A stretch of 17,071 bases of DNA from Campylobacterota bacterium (GCA_030836705.1 JAUPLZ010000010.1:1-17071), one strand, 5' to 3'. Counted from the first letter of the stretch, positions 1 to 7,930 are shown. The notes: a model not told the origin generated them from the sequence alone. Translations and numbers: made by a program.

Positions 1-1145
1 AATATAATGAAATTTCAAAAGACCTTTCGGTCGGTTTTGTGGATGGATTTATAGGCTATATCGGATATGACATGGTCAAAGAGTTTGAACCCTCATTAAA
101 AAAGAATATGAGCACTCTAGTAGACATCGCAAATGTTCCTGATTTTGAACTAATACGACCAAAAATGATTGTTGCTTTTTCTCACAAAACATCAACGCTT
201 ACGCTTATTTCATCTATGGACGAGTTTTCTAAAAAATTTGATGAAATAGAAAATATACTCAAGTCTTCTTATGCTTTTGCTCCTCTAAAAAAAGCGATTA
301 AATTATCTGATGGCAATTTCGATTTTAATAAGGAAAATTTTATTGATATTGTAAACAAATCAAAAGAAAAAATAAAAAGCGGAGATATTTTTCAAATACT
401 CATCTCAAACAGATATATTCAACCTGCTATCGTTGATAGGCTAAGCTTTTATAGGGTTTTAAGAAGCAAAAACCCGTCCCCGTATCTTTATCTACTTGAA
501 TTTAATGAGTTTGCGATTGCGGGAAGCTCGCCTGAGGTTATGATACAGCTTCAAGATAAAACCATACTCCTAAGACCAATAGCGGGCACTAGAAAAAGAG
601 GCAAAAACGCGCTGAGAGACAAAGAGCTAGAAAATGAAATGCTAACAGACAAAAAAGAGATAGCAGAACACATAATGCTTGTTGATTTAGGCAGAAACGA
701 TGTAGGAAGAGTTGCAAAAGCCGGAAGTGTAAAAGTCGCAAACCTTATGCGTGTAGAAAAATACTCTCATGTTATGCACATGGTCAGCGATATCAACGCA
801 ATTATTGATGACAAATTTGATATGTTTGATCTGTTTATGGCAACTTTTACAGCCGGAACAATGACGGGTGCGCCAAAAATAAAAGCAATGGAGTTAATTG
901 CCGAATTTGAAGGATTTAAGCGAGGATTTTATAGCGGATGCATTGCTTATTTTGGATTTAACGGCAATATGGACAGTGCTATTACAATAAGATCTGCACT
1001 CATAAAAGATGAGTTGATAATTTTCCATGCCGGCGCTGGGGTTGTTGCCGATAGCAAACCTGAGCTTGAATTTCTGGAAGTCGAAAATAAACTTGCTGCA
1101 ACAATATCAAGCTTTCATGACCTTTTAGACATAAAAGACCAATAA
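1..1145 (+). CDS. trpE: Anthranilate synthase component I (TrpE), 5'-truncated by window edge
   Basis: This is the large chorismate-binding subunit of anthranilate synthase, which converts chorismate (ammonia comes from a glutaminase partner) to anthranilate, the first step of tryptophan synthesis. The frame is open to the left edge, with about 12 codons before the GTG at 39, so the true start lies outside the window and about 380 codons are seen. The chorismate-binding domain is complete: NPSPYLYLL, GSSPEV, RPIAGTRKRG, LVDLGRNDVGRV, FTAGTMTGAPKIKAME and the C-terminal GAGVVADSKPELEF. The PIAGT motif has Ala where aminodeoxychorismate synthase (PabB) typically has Lys, which favours TrpE over PabB. 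No glutaminase (trpG) gene follows; aroE starts on the stop codon (TAATG). Stand-alone trpE next to aroE would give a small aromatic amino acid cluster. The family assignment is firm; TrpE versus PabB is good but not absolute. Confidence 0.88.
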   Translation, partial: YNEISKDLSVGFVDGFIGYIGYDMVKEFEPSLKKNMSTLVDIANVPDFELIRPKMIVAFSHKTSTLTLISSMDEFSKKFDEIENILKSSYAFAPLKKAIKLSDGNFDFNKENFIDIVNKSKEKIKSGDIFQILISNRYIQPAIVDRLSFYRVLRSKNPSPYLYLLEFNEFAIAGSSPEVMIQLQDKTILLRPIAGTRKRGKNALRDKELENEMLTDKKEIAEHIMLVDLGRNDVGRVAKAGSVKVANLMRVEKYSHVMHMVSDINAIIDDKFDMFDLFMATFTAGTMTGAPKIKAMELIAEFEGFKRGFYSGCIAYFGFNGNMDSAITIRSALIKDELIIFHAGAGVVADSKPELEFLEVENKLAATISSFHDLLDIKDQ

Positions 1146-1933
1146 TGCTTTTTGCAATATACGGCAATCCGGTATCTCACTCTAAATCTCCGCATCTGCA
1201 TAATTTTACTTTCTTAAAGCTCGGCTTTTTAGATTATTGCTACACTCGAATCAAATTAGAAAATGGTAATGAGCTTGTTGATAATTTTAAAAAACTAAAA
1301 CTTTTAGGCGCAAATGTTACAGTTCCATTTAAAGAAGATGCCTTTAGACAGTGCGATGAAATTGTAGGGCTTGCAAAAGAGATAAAAGCCGTAAACACCA
1401 TTGTTTATAAAAATAATAAAACCATTGGATACAACACCGACTCTATCGGGTTTCTTAAATCAATAGAGGATTTTGATAATGTCAAAAAGGTTCTTATTAT
1501 AGGAGCCGGCGGAACCGCAAAAGCCATTGCAATAGCTCTAAAACACAACAATATTCAAACAACTATTTTAAATAGAAGCAAAGAAAAACTAGCTTATTTT
1601 AAAGAAGCAGGCATAAAATCAGATGATTGGAATGACTTTAAAGCCGAAGACTATGATTTGGTGGTAAATACAACCAGTGCTGGGCTTAGCGACGACTCTT
1701 TGCCTGCACCTATTGAGATTATTAATAATATTTTTTCACACACAAAATATGCCTATGATGTTATTTACAACAAGCCTACGCCATTTTTAACAAAAGCAAA
1801 CGAGCTTGGATTAACATGCAAAAACGGAAAAGATATGCTTATTTTTCAAGCCGCTTTTGCTTTTATGCTTTTTTCCGACTATCCTGAATTTAATAGAATT
1901 TCAAATTTAATGAAATATGCAATGGAACTATAA
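1145..1933 (+). CDS. aroE: Shikimate dehydrogenase (AroE)
   Basis: NADP-dependent shikimate dehydrogenase reduces 3-dehydroshikimate to shikimate in the cytoplasmic chorismate pathway, upstream of the TrpE substrate. At 262 residues it has the usual family length. Visible sites are the shikimate-binding NPVSHSKSP (Ser11, Ser13), NVTVPFK with the catalytic Lys63, AVNT (82-85), GYNTD with Asp99 as the catalytic partner, the nucleotide-binding GAGGTA at 120-125, NRS at 143-145, which fits NADP preference, and GKDMLIFQA near the C-terminus with the conserved Gln235. The ATG at 1145 overlaps the trpE stop by one base, and mscS begins the same way on the aroE stop. This suggests translational coupling within one transcript. 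Nothing is missing or disrupted. Confidence 0.96.
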   Translation: MLFAIYGNPVSHSKSPHLHNFTFLKLGFLDYCYTRIKLENGNELVDNFKKLKLLGANVTVPFKEDAFRQCDEIVGLAKEIKAVNTIVYKNNKTIGYNTDSIGFLKSIEDFDNVKKVLIIGAGGTAKAIAIALKHNNIQTTILNRSKEKLAYFKEAGIKSDDWNDFKAEDYDLVVNTTSAGLSDDSLPAPIEIINNIFSHTKYAYDVIYNKPTPFLTKANELGLTCKNGKDMLIFQAAFAFMLFSDYPEFNRISNLMKYAMEL

Positions 1934-3069
1934 TGATCGATATGACTAAAATTCAAGAGATGCTTACAGCGCAAATTCTTGATATTTATGTGTACAAAAT
2001 TATACTATCTGTTTTTATACTCGTAGTTTTTTTTTATTTAAAAAATTTTTTTACAAATATTATTTTTAAGATTTTCAACTTTTTCTTTTCAAAAAAAGGC
2101 ATAACTTTAGATGAAAAATTTTTAGACCCATTTGCTTTTTTATTTGTTATTTTGGGTTTTTATCTATCGATTTCAATATTATCAATCTCAAACGAAGTAA
2201 ACAACATAGCTCTGCATATCATTAAATCACTATCCTATATTGGATTTGCTTGGATTTTATTTATTCTAATAGACACGCTTGCAAAAGAAGCCGGCAGTAC
2301 GATAGTTGACGGCAAAACGCATATTAGATCTGAACTGGCAAATTTTATTATTAAATTTTTAAAAACCATAATTATATTTTTAACCGTTATTGGGATACTA
2401 AACGAATGGAGCTACAATGTTTCAGCGATTTTAGCCTCTTTAGGACTTGGTGGTTTGGCGTTTGCACTTGCTGCAAAAGAAACTGTTGCCAACCTTTTTG
2501 GAAGCATGGTTATTTTATGGGATAAACCTTTTGAACACGGCGATACTATAGAGTTTCTTGGCACCGAAGGTAGCGTAATTGAAATCGGGCTAAGATCTAC
2601 GACGATTAGAACTTTTACAAATGCGCTTGTTACGGTTCCAAATGCAAAATTAGCCAATGAATCTATAACTAATTGGTCAAAAAGAAAAGTAGGAAGATTA
2701 ATAAAATTTGAAATAGGCATTAGATATGACTCTGATCCAAAAAATATCAAAAATACGATTACAGACATTAAAAATACACTTATAGAGAACGACAAAATAT
2801 CAAAAGAATTAGATAGTTTTGATAAGCCGGCACTTGTAAAGCAAAATGATTTATTGGGCTACAAAGATTTGCTTGCTGTAAATTTGAATAGTTTTGGCAG
2901 TAGCGGCATTAACATTTTAATTCACTGCTTTAGTGTTACTATCGACTATAATGAATGGCTAGAAACAAAAGAAGAGCTTATGTTTAAAATCATGGATATT
3001 TTAAAAAATAACAATCTGGAATTTGTATTTCCATCCCAAAGTATATATATTGAAAAAGAGGTTAATTAG
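1933..3069 (+). CDS. MscS-family small-conductance mechanosensitive channel
   Basis: This inner-membrane channel should open under membrane tension and release solutes during hypo-osmotic shock. The 378-residue protein has hydrophobic segments near 18-50, 66-86, 97-114 and 135-155. These are followed by the pore-lining helix and start of the beta domain, about 162-200, with the Gly/Ala pattern LGLGGLAFALAAKETVANL typical of MscS TM3. The beta domain continues through GTEGSVIEIGLRSTTIRT and VTVPNAKLANESITNWS, then an alpha/beta C-terminal domain. It is longer than E. coli MscS (286 residues), with extra N-terminal membrane helices like the YnaI-type group. The start overlaps the aroE stop (TAATG); a second ATG three codons in (1942) is possible. 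Its place among biosynthetic genes is probably just co-transcription. The exact conductance subtype cannot be told. Confidence 0.93.
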   Translation: MIDMTKIQEMLTAQILDIYVYKIILSVFILVVFFYLKNFFTNIIFKIFNFFFSKKGITLDEKFLDPFAFLFVILGFYLSISILSISNEVNNIALHIIKSLSYIGFAWILFILIDTLAKEAGSTIVDGKTHIRSELANFIIKFLKTIIIFLTVIGILNEWSYNVSAILASLGLGGLAFALAAKETVANLFGSMVILWDKPFEHGDTIEFLGTEGSVIEIGLRSTTIRTFTNALVTVPNAKLANESITNWSKRKVGRLIKFEIGIRYDSDPKNIKNTITDIKNTLIENDKISKELDSFDKPALVKQNDLLGYKDLLAVNLNSFGSSGINILIHCFSVTIDYNEWLETKEELMFKIMDILKNNNLEFVFPSQSIYIEKEVN

Positions 3070-4094
3070 TGTCCGAGCAACGAGTATTAGAGGCTATAGA
3101 AGAGATAAAAAAAGGCAACATGGTTATCATGCTTGATGATGAAGATAGGGAAAACGAGGGAGATCTTGTTTATGCTGGTGTTTTTAGCACACCGCAAAAG
3201 GTAAATTTCTTGGCAACTCACGCAAAAGGACTTATTTGTGTTGCAATTGAAAAAGATAGGGCTAAACAGCTTAATTTAAATCCGATGGTATCTACAAACA
3301 CCTCTTCTTACGAAACAGCTTTTACAGTATCAGTAGATGCCAAAAACGCAACTACCGGTATTTCGGCTGCCGAAAGAGATATGACTATCAAGCTACTGTG
3401 CGATCCTTTTGCATCATCAGAAGATCTTGTTCGCCCAGGACATATATTTCCCTTAATTGCAAAAGAAGGCGGGGTTTTAAACAGAATCGGTCACACAGAA
3501 GGCTCGGTTGATTTATGCAAACTTGCCGGACTTACTCCAGCTGGTGTTATTTGTGAAATAATGAAAGATGACGGCGAAATGGCTCGCAGAGATGATCTTG
3601 ATATTTTTGCAAAAAAACATAATCTCAAAATGATATATATTTCTGATTTGATTGAATATAGGATGAAAAGGGAATCACTAATCAAAGAGATTTCAAAAAA
3701 AGAGACTACTTTTTTTGATTCTGCTGTTATTTCTATCGACTTTCAAGACCATTTGAAACGAGTGCATACTGCGATTATATTCAAGGAAATATCCAAAATC
3801 TCGAATGTAAAATTTCACAATATCTCCAAAGATATTGAACTGCTTCAAAATCCTGAACAATATAATGGAATTATAAAATCCATTGAATACCTAAAAAACA
3901 ACTCTGGACTTCTTATATTTATGGACAACACTCTTATAAATGATACTGCCATTAAGGAGTTTGGCATTGGAGCGCAAATATTACATCATCTTGGAATTCA
4001 CAAAATAAATCTGCTTTCGACAAAAAAAATAAGTGAAATGTCAGCATTAAATGGATTTGGGCTTGAGATAAAAGAAGAGATAATTCTAAAGTAG
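3069..4094 (+). CDS. ribBA: RibBA: DHBP synthase with degenerate GTP cyclohydrolase II-like domain
   Basis: The N-terminal half is 3,4-dihydroxy-2-butanone 4-phosphate synthase, which makes the four-carbon unit of riboflavin from ribulose 5-phosphate. Its signature residues are all present: DDEDRENEGDL at 23-33, RPGHIFPL at 122-129, RIGHTEGSVDL at 139-149 and EIMKDDGEMAR at 163-173. Residues 205-341 resemble GTP cyclohydrolase II only in outline. The late KEFGIGAQILHHLG and GFGLEI elements are recognisable, but the zinc-binding Cys-x10-Cys-x-Cys region is absent and this half contains no cysteine at all. It should therefore not catalyse the RibA reaction, and a separate ribA is expected elsewhere. 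Such a remnant domain is known in Campylobacterota RibB proteins. Translation starts at a GTG that overlaps the mscS stop (TAGTG). It is the last gene of the plus-strand run, followed by a hairpin terminator. Confidence 0.92.
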   Translation: MSEQRVLEAIEEIKKGNMVIMLDDEDRENEGDLVYAGVFSTPQKVNFLATHAKGLICVAIEKDRAKQLNLNPMVSTNTSSYETAFTVSVDAKNATTGISAAERDMTIKLLCDPFASSEDLVRPGHIFPLIAKEGGVLNRIGHTEGSVDLCKLAGLTPAGVICEIMKDDGEMARRDDLDIFAKKHNLKMIYISDLIEYRMKRESLIKEISKKETTFFDSAVISIDFQDHLKRVHTAIIFKEISKISNVKFHNISKDIELLQNPEQYNGIIKSIEYLKNNSGLLIFMDNTLINDTAIKEFGIGAQILHHLGIHKINLLSTKKISEMSALNGFGLEIKEEIILK

Positions 4095-4162
4095 CTTATC
4101 AGCTATTTTTACAAAAAACGGTAGCCCTTTTGAAAAAGGGCTACGCATAAGCTAATATTTTT
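4092..4162. terminator. Bidirectional terminator between ribBA and the nar operon
   Basis: An inner stem, GTAGCCCTTT (4121-4130) with AAAGGGCTAC (4135-4144) and loop TGAA, is perfect over 10 pairs. On the minus strand it is followed by a T run (six A on the plus strand at 4113-4118), as expected for ending the nar transcript. A second, outer pair of arms, TAGCTTAT (4092-4099) and ATAAGCTA (4147-4154), encloses it. On the plus strand a T run at 4158-4162 follows the outer arm, so the same element can end the ribBA transcript. The outer left arm contains the ribBA stop codon, and the distal T run reaches the stop codon of the last nar gene. Confidence 0.82.
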
Positions 4163-5753
4163 AGCACTTAACCTCAGCATTTTTTCTATCGTAATACCAC
4201 CAGTTAAGAACTAGACAGAATACATAGAAAGCTACAAAGCCGTAAAGAGCATTTTCAGGAGTTTTTGCAGCTATTTGCTCACCAAAAATCTTTGGAACAA
4301 TAAATGCACCATATGCGGCAGCAGCAGCAGTCCATCCTAGAACCGGTCCAGCTTGTTCTTTGCTAAATATATATGGAACACTTCTAAATGTAGAACCATT
4401 ACCAATACCGGTACCAGCAAAAAGAGCCATAAAAGACCAGAAGAACGGCCACCAGTTATCTTGCGGCGTCGCACTACCTTTTGACTCAACGATAAAATAT
4501 GCAGCAGCTAAAGCAGAAACTATTTGAAGAATAGTACTCCATGCAGTAACTCTTGAACCACTGTTTAATTTATCAGACAACCAACCACCTACAGGTCTAA
4601 TCAAAGCACCAAGTAACGGTCCAAGAAAAGCATAAGTCATTGGGTTTGGAGCATGTGGATTAACCATCATTTCGCCAATAACTTCTGGATTTGGAATATA
4701 TCCAAAAATATCTTGAATAAGCTTAGGAAATGAAGAAGCATAACCAATGAATGAACCGAAAGTCATGATATATAGAACTGTCATTATCCATGTATGTTTA
4801 TTGCTAAAAATTGCAAATTGTTTATTAATGCTGCCCTTTAGCTCACCTGGTGAAAGATATTTCATCATTGCAAGAGTAACAATAATAGCAACAGGCAAAA
4901 CAATCCACATATTGATTTTTAAGAAAACAAGCATATAAACAGCAATTGCAGATCCAACTAAACCAAAAATAGTCAACAAAATAATCTTTGTAAACTCACC
5001 AGCATAATTTCCAAGATTTGGAGTTGCAGACTTTAGATTGTTCATGCCAAAAAATGCAGCAAGTGACGCAAGAATTATAAGCGGAACCCACACAAAAGCA
5101 CCATTATGTAAGTATATAAGCTTTTCAGTTCCAGGAACTACTTGAGCAGCACCAAATGCTGTACCAAAAATAGCACCAGTAAGCATAAACGGAACCAAAA
5201 ACTGCATCGTACTAACACCTAGATTACCAAGACCGGCATTTAACCCAAGAGCCGTTCCTTGCATTCTTTTTGGGAAGAAGTAGCTAATATTTGACATTGA
5301 AGACGAGAAGTTACCGCCACCAAAACCTGATGTAAGGGCTAGTACTACAAAAACTGCATAAGGAGTATCTTTATCTTGAAGAGCAATACCTGCACCAAAT
5401 GCCGGAATAGCAAGAAATAGCGTATTTAAAAAAGTAACATTTCTACCACCGCCAACCGCAATCATAAATGAATTCGGAATTCTTAATGTAGCGCCAGCAA
5501 GACCAGCGATAGCCGGTAACGCCCATAGCATTGCATTTACTTTAGCCCAATCTTCAGGAGTTTGAGGATTCATGCCAAGAGTAAAACCCAATTCTTTCAT
5601 TTTTACAATTAACATACCCCAAATAATCCAAACCGCAAATGCAAGCAATAGAGCTGGAATAGAAATCCATAGATTTCTATTTGCTACCGCTTTCCCTTCT
5701 CTTTCCCAAAAACCATTATCTTCTACATCCCACTTCTCTATGTTAATAGCCAT
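4161..5753 (-). CDS. narK: NarK-type nitrate/nitrite transporter, antiporter-like (530 aa)
   Basis: This is a major facilitator of the nitrate/nitrite porter family in the inner membrane. Both nitrate signatures are textbook: GFGGGNFSSSMSNISYFFP (143-161) with QGTALGLNAGLGNLGVS just after, and AGTGIGNGSTFRSVPYIF (446-463). Arg91 in LRIPNSF and Arg386 in LIRPVGGWLSD match in context the two substrate-binding arginines of E. coli NarK. These features place it with NarK/NarK2-type nitrate-nitrite exchangers, which would import nitrate and export the nitrite made by cytoplasmic NarG. Twelve or more hydrophobic segments fit. It is longer than E. coli NarK (463 residues), with a hydrophilic N-terminus of about 27 residues and longer loops. 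A GAAAGGA ribosome site lies 7 bases before the ATG. It is the last gene of the operon, 19 bases after the hemerythrin-like gene and just before the terminator. Transport direction is inferred from family. Confidence 0.94.
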   Translation of the reverse strand: MAINIEKWDVEDNGFWEREGKAVANRNLWISIPALLLAFAVWIIWGMLIVKMKELGFTLGMNPQTPEDWAKVNAMLWALPAIAGLAGATLRIPNSFMIAVGGGRNVTFLNTLFLAIPAFGAGIALQDKDTPYAVFVVLALTSGFGGGNFSSSMSNISYFFPKRMQGTALGLNAGLGNLGVSTMQFLVPFMLTGAIFGTAFGAAQVVPGTEKLIYLHNGAFVWVPLIILASLAAFFGMNNLKSATPNLGNYAGEFTKIILLTIFGLVGSAIAVYMLVFLKINMWIVLPVAIIVTLAMMKYLSPGELKGSINKQFAIFSNKHTWIMTVLYIMTFGSFIGYASSFPKLIQDIFGYIPNPEVIGEMMVNPHAPNPMTYAFLGPLLGALIRPVGGWLSDKLNSGSRVTAWSTILQIVSALAAAYFIVESKGSATPQDNWWPFFWSFMALFAGTGIGNGSTFRSVPYIFSKEQAGPVLGWTAAAAAYGAFIVPKIFGEQIAAKTPENALYGFVAFYVFCLVLNWWYYDRKNAEVKC

Positions 5754-5772
5754 GTGCGAATCCTTTCAAAAT

Positions 5773-6417
5773 TTAAGAAGAAGCTACTTCTTCTCTTAGT
5801 GTATATCTTCTATAGCGTTCTTGCATCTTATCCAATTCTTCTTTTGAAAAAATCTTGTGTGCTTGAGCTATAAGCGAACTCTCTTCTCTGAAAATATGCA
5901 ACCTTAACAACTCAATTAAATCATCCGACTTTTGCAGTGCTACATCAAGAACCAAAGCTCTAGACCTATCATCTGCTAATTTTCCAAAAAGAGAAAAGAA
6001 ATTAAAAGCAACCGCCGCCGTTTGAGCTAGCGTAAGATGATCATCTTCTAAAATATCGATTGCATTAAAGGGCTCCTTCCCTTTAGAGCTTTCGCCTTTT
6101 TCAAAAAGATAATCACTAATTGGCGCAAATAGAGTCTTCTCTTCTTTTAGATTGTGGGGAAAAACAACTTCATCTAAGAAAAAGAAAAAATCTCTCAATC
6201 TCTTATCTGTCTCCTTATCGATTTTCCCGTTTTTAATCAATTTAAGCGTATCAGAAAAAACTGCCATTTCATTTTTTGCCTCTTCATGCTCATCTTCCAA
6301 TGCTTGCAAAAATGGATGCAACTCATGATATGAAATTTTTTCCGCACCTGCCGGTGGTTCATACGCTGATGGAGGATCCATCGGCGACAGACCCCCTTCT
6401 ACTTTTATTCCTTCCAA
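5773..6417 (-). CDS. Hemerythrin-like HHE di-iron protein in the nar operon
   Basis: This soluble four-helix-bundle protein probably binds a di-iron centre. Numbering from the chosen start, the ligand-like residues fall in the HHE order: His44 (EDEHEE), His88-x3-Glu92 (FPHNLKEEK), His127 (DDHLT) and His174-x3-Glu178 (HIFREES). The protein has no cysteine, so it lacks the N-terminal Cys domain of the RIC/YtfE iron-sulfur repair proteins. There is no signal peptide. Start choice: a TTG at 6415-6417 has AGAAAGGA five bases upstream. A TTG at 6436-6438 is in frame but has no visible ribosome site. An ATG at 6379-6381 is a third option, with AGAAGGGGG about 10 bases away, and gives 202 residues. 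The gene sits between the two transporter genes of the operon. O2 or NO sensing, iron storage or metallocentre protection are all possible; the function is inferred from fold and place only. Confidence 0.82.
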   Translation of the reverse strand: MEGIKVEGGLSPMDPPSAYEPPAGAEKISYHELHPFLQALEDEHEEAKNEMAVFSDTLKLIKNGKIDKETDKRLRDFFFFLDEVVFPHNLKEEKTLFAPISDYLFEKGESSKGKEPFNAIDILEDDHLTLAQTAAVAFNFFSLFGKLADDRSRALVLDVALQKSDDLIELLRLHIFREESSLIAQAHKIFSKEELDKMQERYRRYTLREEVASS

Positions 6418-6422
6418 AACAA

Positions 6423-6430
6423 TCCTTTCT
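6423..6430 (-). promoter_or_regulatory. Ribosome binding site deciding the hemerythrin-like start
   Basis: On the minus strand AGAAAGGA lies five bases before a TTG codon at 6415-6417. The longer in-frame TTG at 6436-6438 lies upstream of this site and has none of its own. This supports the 214-residue form over the 221-residue one, though an ATG at 6379-6381 cannot be excluded. Confidence 0.5.
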
Positions 6431-6451
6431 AATACCAACTAAGTTATTTAC

Positions 6452-7930
6452 TTAGTGATGTTGATGCTCAGGTACAACTTCACTCTCTTTTGATAATAAT
6501 ATTAAACATACAGAGCTTAAAACAAGTATAAATACCCATGAGCTTATCCAAAGACCGCTATATTTTAATAGATATCCAAAAACAATTGGACCAACAAATC
6601 CGCCAAGTCCACCAATAACACCAACCATTCCACCAACTACCCCAACATCATTCGGAAAATGATCCGGAATCATTTTGTAAACAGCAGCCTTACCAATTCC
6701 CCAGATAGCGCCAATAATAATTGCTAAAACTGCAAAAATATAGACATTTGCCATGAAGTAAACTTTTGTTACACCTTTTGCGAGCAACTCTTTTTTATTT
6801 ACTTTATCACCCACTTTAACAACAGGCTCTTGCCACTCTTCTTTGGTTGGTAAGATGTTTGTTTCGTTCAAGTGATATGCTTTATCTACTTCTACATTTG
6901 CCATATCTTTTCCATGATAATTGTATTTTTTGTCGTCAACTTGAATATAAGTATCAGTCACTTCAGTAACAGTACCTGCCCTAAATGAAACAACACCCTT
7001 ACCTGGAGAATAGACTTCCATTTTTGGAATACTAAGAAAAATAGCAAAAAGCAATGAAGTACCAGCAACCCAGTACATTACAGGAATAGCGCCGAATTTA
7101 TCCGATAAATATCCTCCAAGCGCTCTAATAACGCCAGAAGGAAAGCTAAAAAACGAAACAAAAAATCCAGCCATTACTAAAGGCAAATAGTAAACATTAA
7201 CAAAATAAGGAACAAGCCATTGTGCAAATGCCACAAACATACCAAAAACTAAGAAATACTGTAATCCGTATCTCCAAACTCTTGCATCTTTAAGTGTTCT
7301 TAATTGACCAGCAAGGGTCTTACCCTCTTGACCGGAAGCTTTTTTGTTTTCAGTAAGCAATAAAAAAAGCACACCCATTGTGAACACCATAATAGCATAT
7401 GCAACAGGAAGGTCTCTCCAGCCGTCTATATTTGCTCCATTGTCCGTGAATTTTTTGATAAGCGTAGGCGCAACTAGCGTTGTTAACGCAGCACCTGCAT
7501 TTCCCGCTCCAAAAATTCCAAGAGCAGTACCTTGCCACTTTTTAGGATACCAAACTGATGTAAAGGCTATACCAGAAGAAAATATCGTTCCAGCCAAACC
7601 AAAACCAAGACTACAAAGCAAAAATTCTTCATATGTATCAGCTTTTGACATTAAATACATCGGTATGGATACAAAAAGCAGTGTTCCACCTACAACCCAT
7701 TTACCGCCATACTTATCTGTCAATATACCAGCCGGCAATCTAAAAATAGCACCGGTTAACACAGGAATCCCTATCAGCCAACCCATGGCAACCGGATCCC
7801 AATCATAGATTCTATTATCAACTAGATATGTTACAAGAACACCATTCGTCATCCAAGTAGCAAATGCTATCGTGAATGCGAGTGTATTCATAAATAACAT
7901 TCTGTGAGACTTTCCTGTTACTTCCACCAT
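6452..7930 (-). CDS. narK: NarK1-like nitrate/nitrite transporter with inserted soluble loop (492 aa)
   Basis: This major facilitator protein belongs to the nitrate/nitrite porter family but to a different branch from the operon's last gene. The first signature region is FSSGIAFTSVWYPKKWQGTA (117-136) followed by GIFGAGNAGAAL, as in NarK1/NasA-like nitrate-proton symporters. The second half has IWGIGKAAVYKMIPDHFP and VVGGMVGVIGGLGGFVGPI. Arg64 (IFRLPAG) and Arg269 (VIRALGGYLSD) are the expected substrate arginines. Residues about 302-392 form a hydrophilic, beta-strand-rich insert between two membrane helices that ordinary NarK proteins lack. The C-terminus ends in PEHQHH. An AAGGAG site lies 6 bases before the ATG. 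The gene starts 66 bases after narI, the longest gap inside the operon, and I see no terminator there. Together with the second transporter it could provide proton-coupled start-up import plus exchange, as in NarK1-NarK2 pairs. That division is inference. Confidence 0.93.
   Translation of the reverse strand: MVEVTGKSHRMLFMNTLAFTIAFATWMTNGVLVTYLVDNRIYDWDPVAMGWLIGIPVLTGAIFRLPAGILTDKYGGKWVVGGTLLFVSIPMYLMSKADTYEEFLLCSLGFGLAGTIFSSGIAFTSVWYPKKWQGTALGIFGAGNAGAALTTLVAPTLIKKFTDNGANIDGWRDLPVAYAIMVFTMGVLFLLLTENKKASGQEGKTLAGQLRTLKDARVWRYGLQYFLVFGMFVAFAQWLVPYFVNVYYLPLVMAGFFVSFFSFPSGVIRALGGYLSDKFGAIPVMYWVAGTSLLFAIFLSIPKMEVYSPGKGVVSFRAGTVTEVTDTYIQVDDKKYNYHGKDMANVEVDKAYHLNETNILPTKEEWQEPVVKVGDKVNKKELLAKGVTKVYFMANVYIFAVLAIIIGAIWGIGKAAVYKMIPDHFPNDVGVVGGMVGVIGGLGGFVGPIVFGYLLKYSGLWISSWVFILVLSSVCLILLSKESEVVPEHQHH

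Noticed and set aside
39..1145. Calling the first gene pabB
   Set aside because: The PIAGT motif has Ala rather than the Lys typical of aminodeoxychorismate synthase, so TrpE is favoured.
2412..2795. A 127-codon minus-strand frame opposite the MscS gene
   Set aside because: It mirrors the conserved MscS pore and beta domain and has no recognisable domain or operon context.
4090..4165. A trace of mobile-element insertion at the borders of the nar operon
   Set aside because: I compared the 4090-4165 and 15195-15450 ends by eye and found no shared direct repeat, tRNA gene, transposase or integrase.
5773..6438. Calling the hemerythrin-like protein a RIC/YtfE/ScdA iron-sulfur repair protein
   Set aside because: It lacks the N-terminal cysteine-bearing domain and has no cysteine anywhere; only the HHE fold is shared.
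7344..7808. A 154-codon plus-strand frame opposite the first narK
   Set aside because: Shadow of the transporter's biased codons; no motif and no promoter or ribosome site seen.
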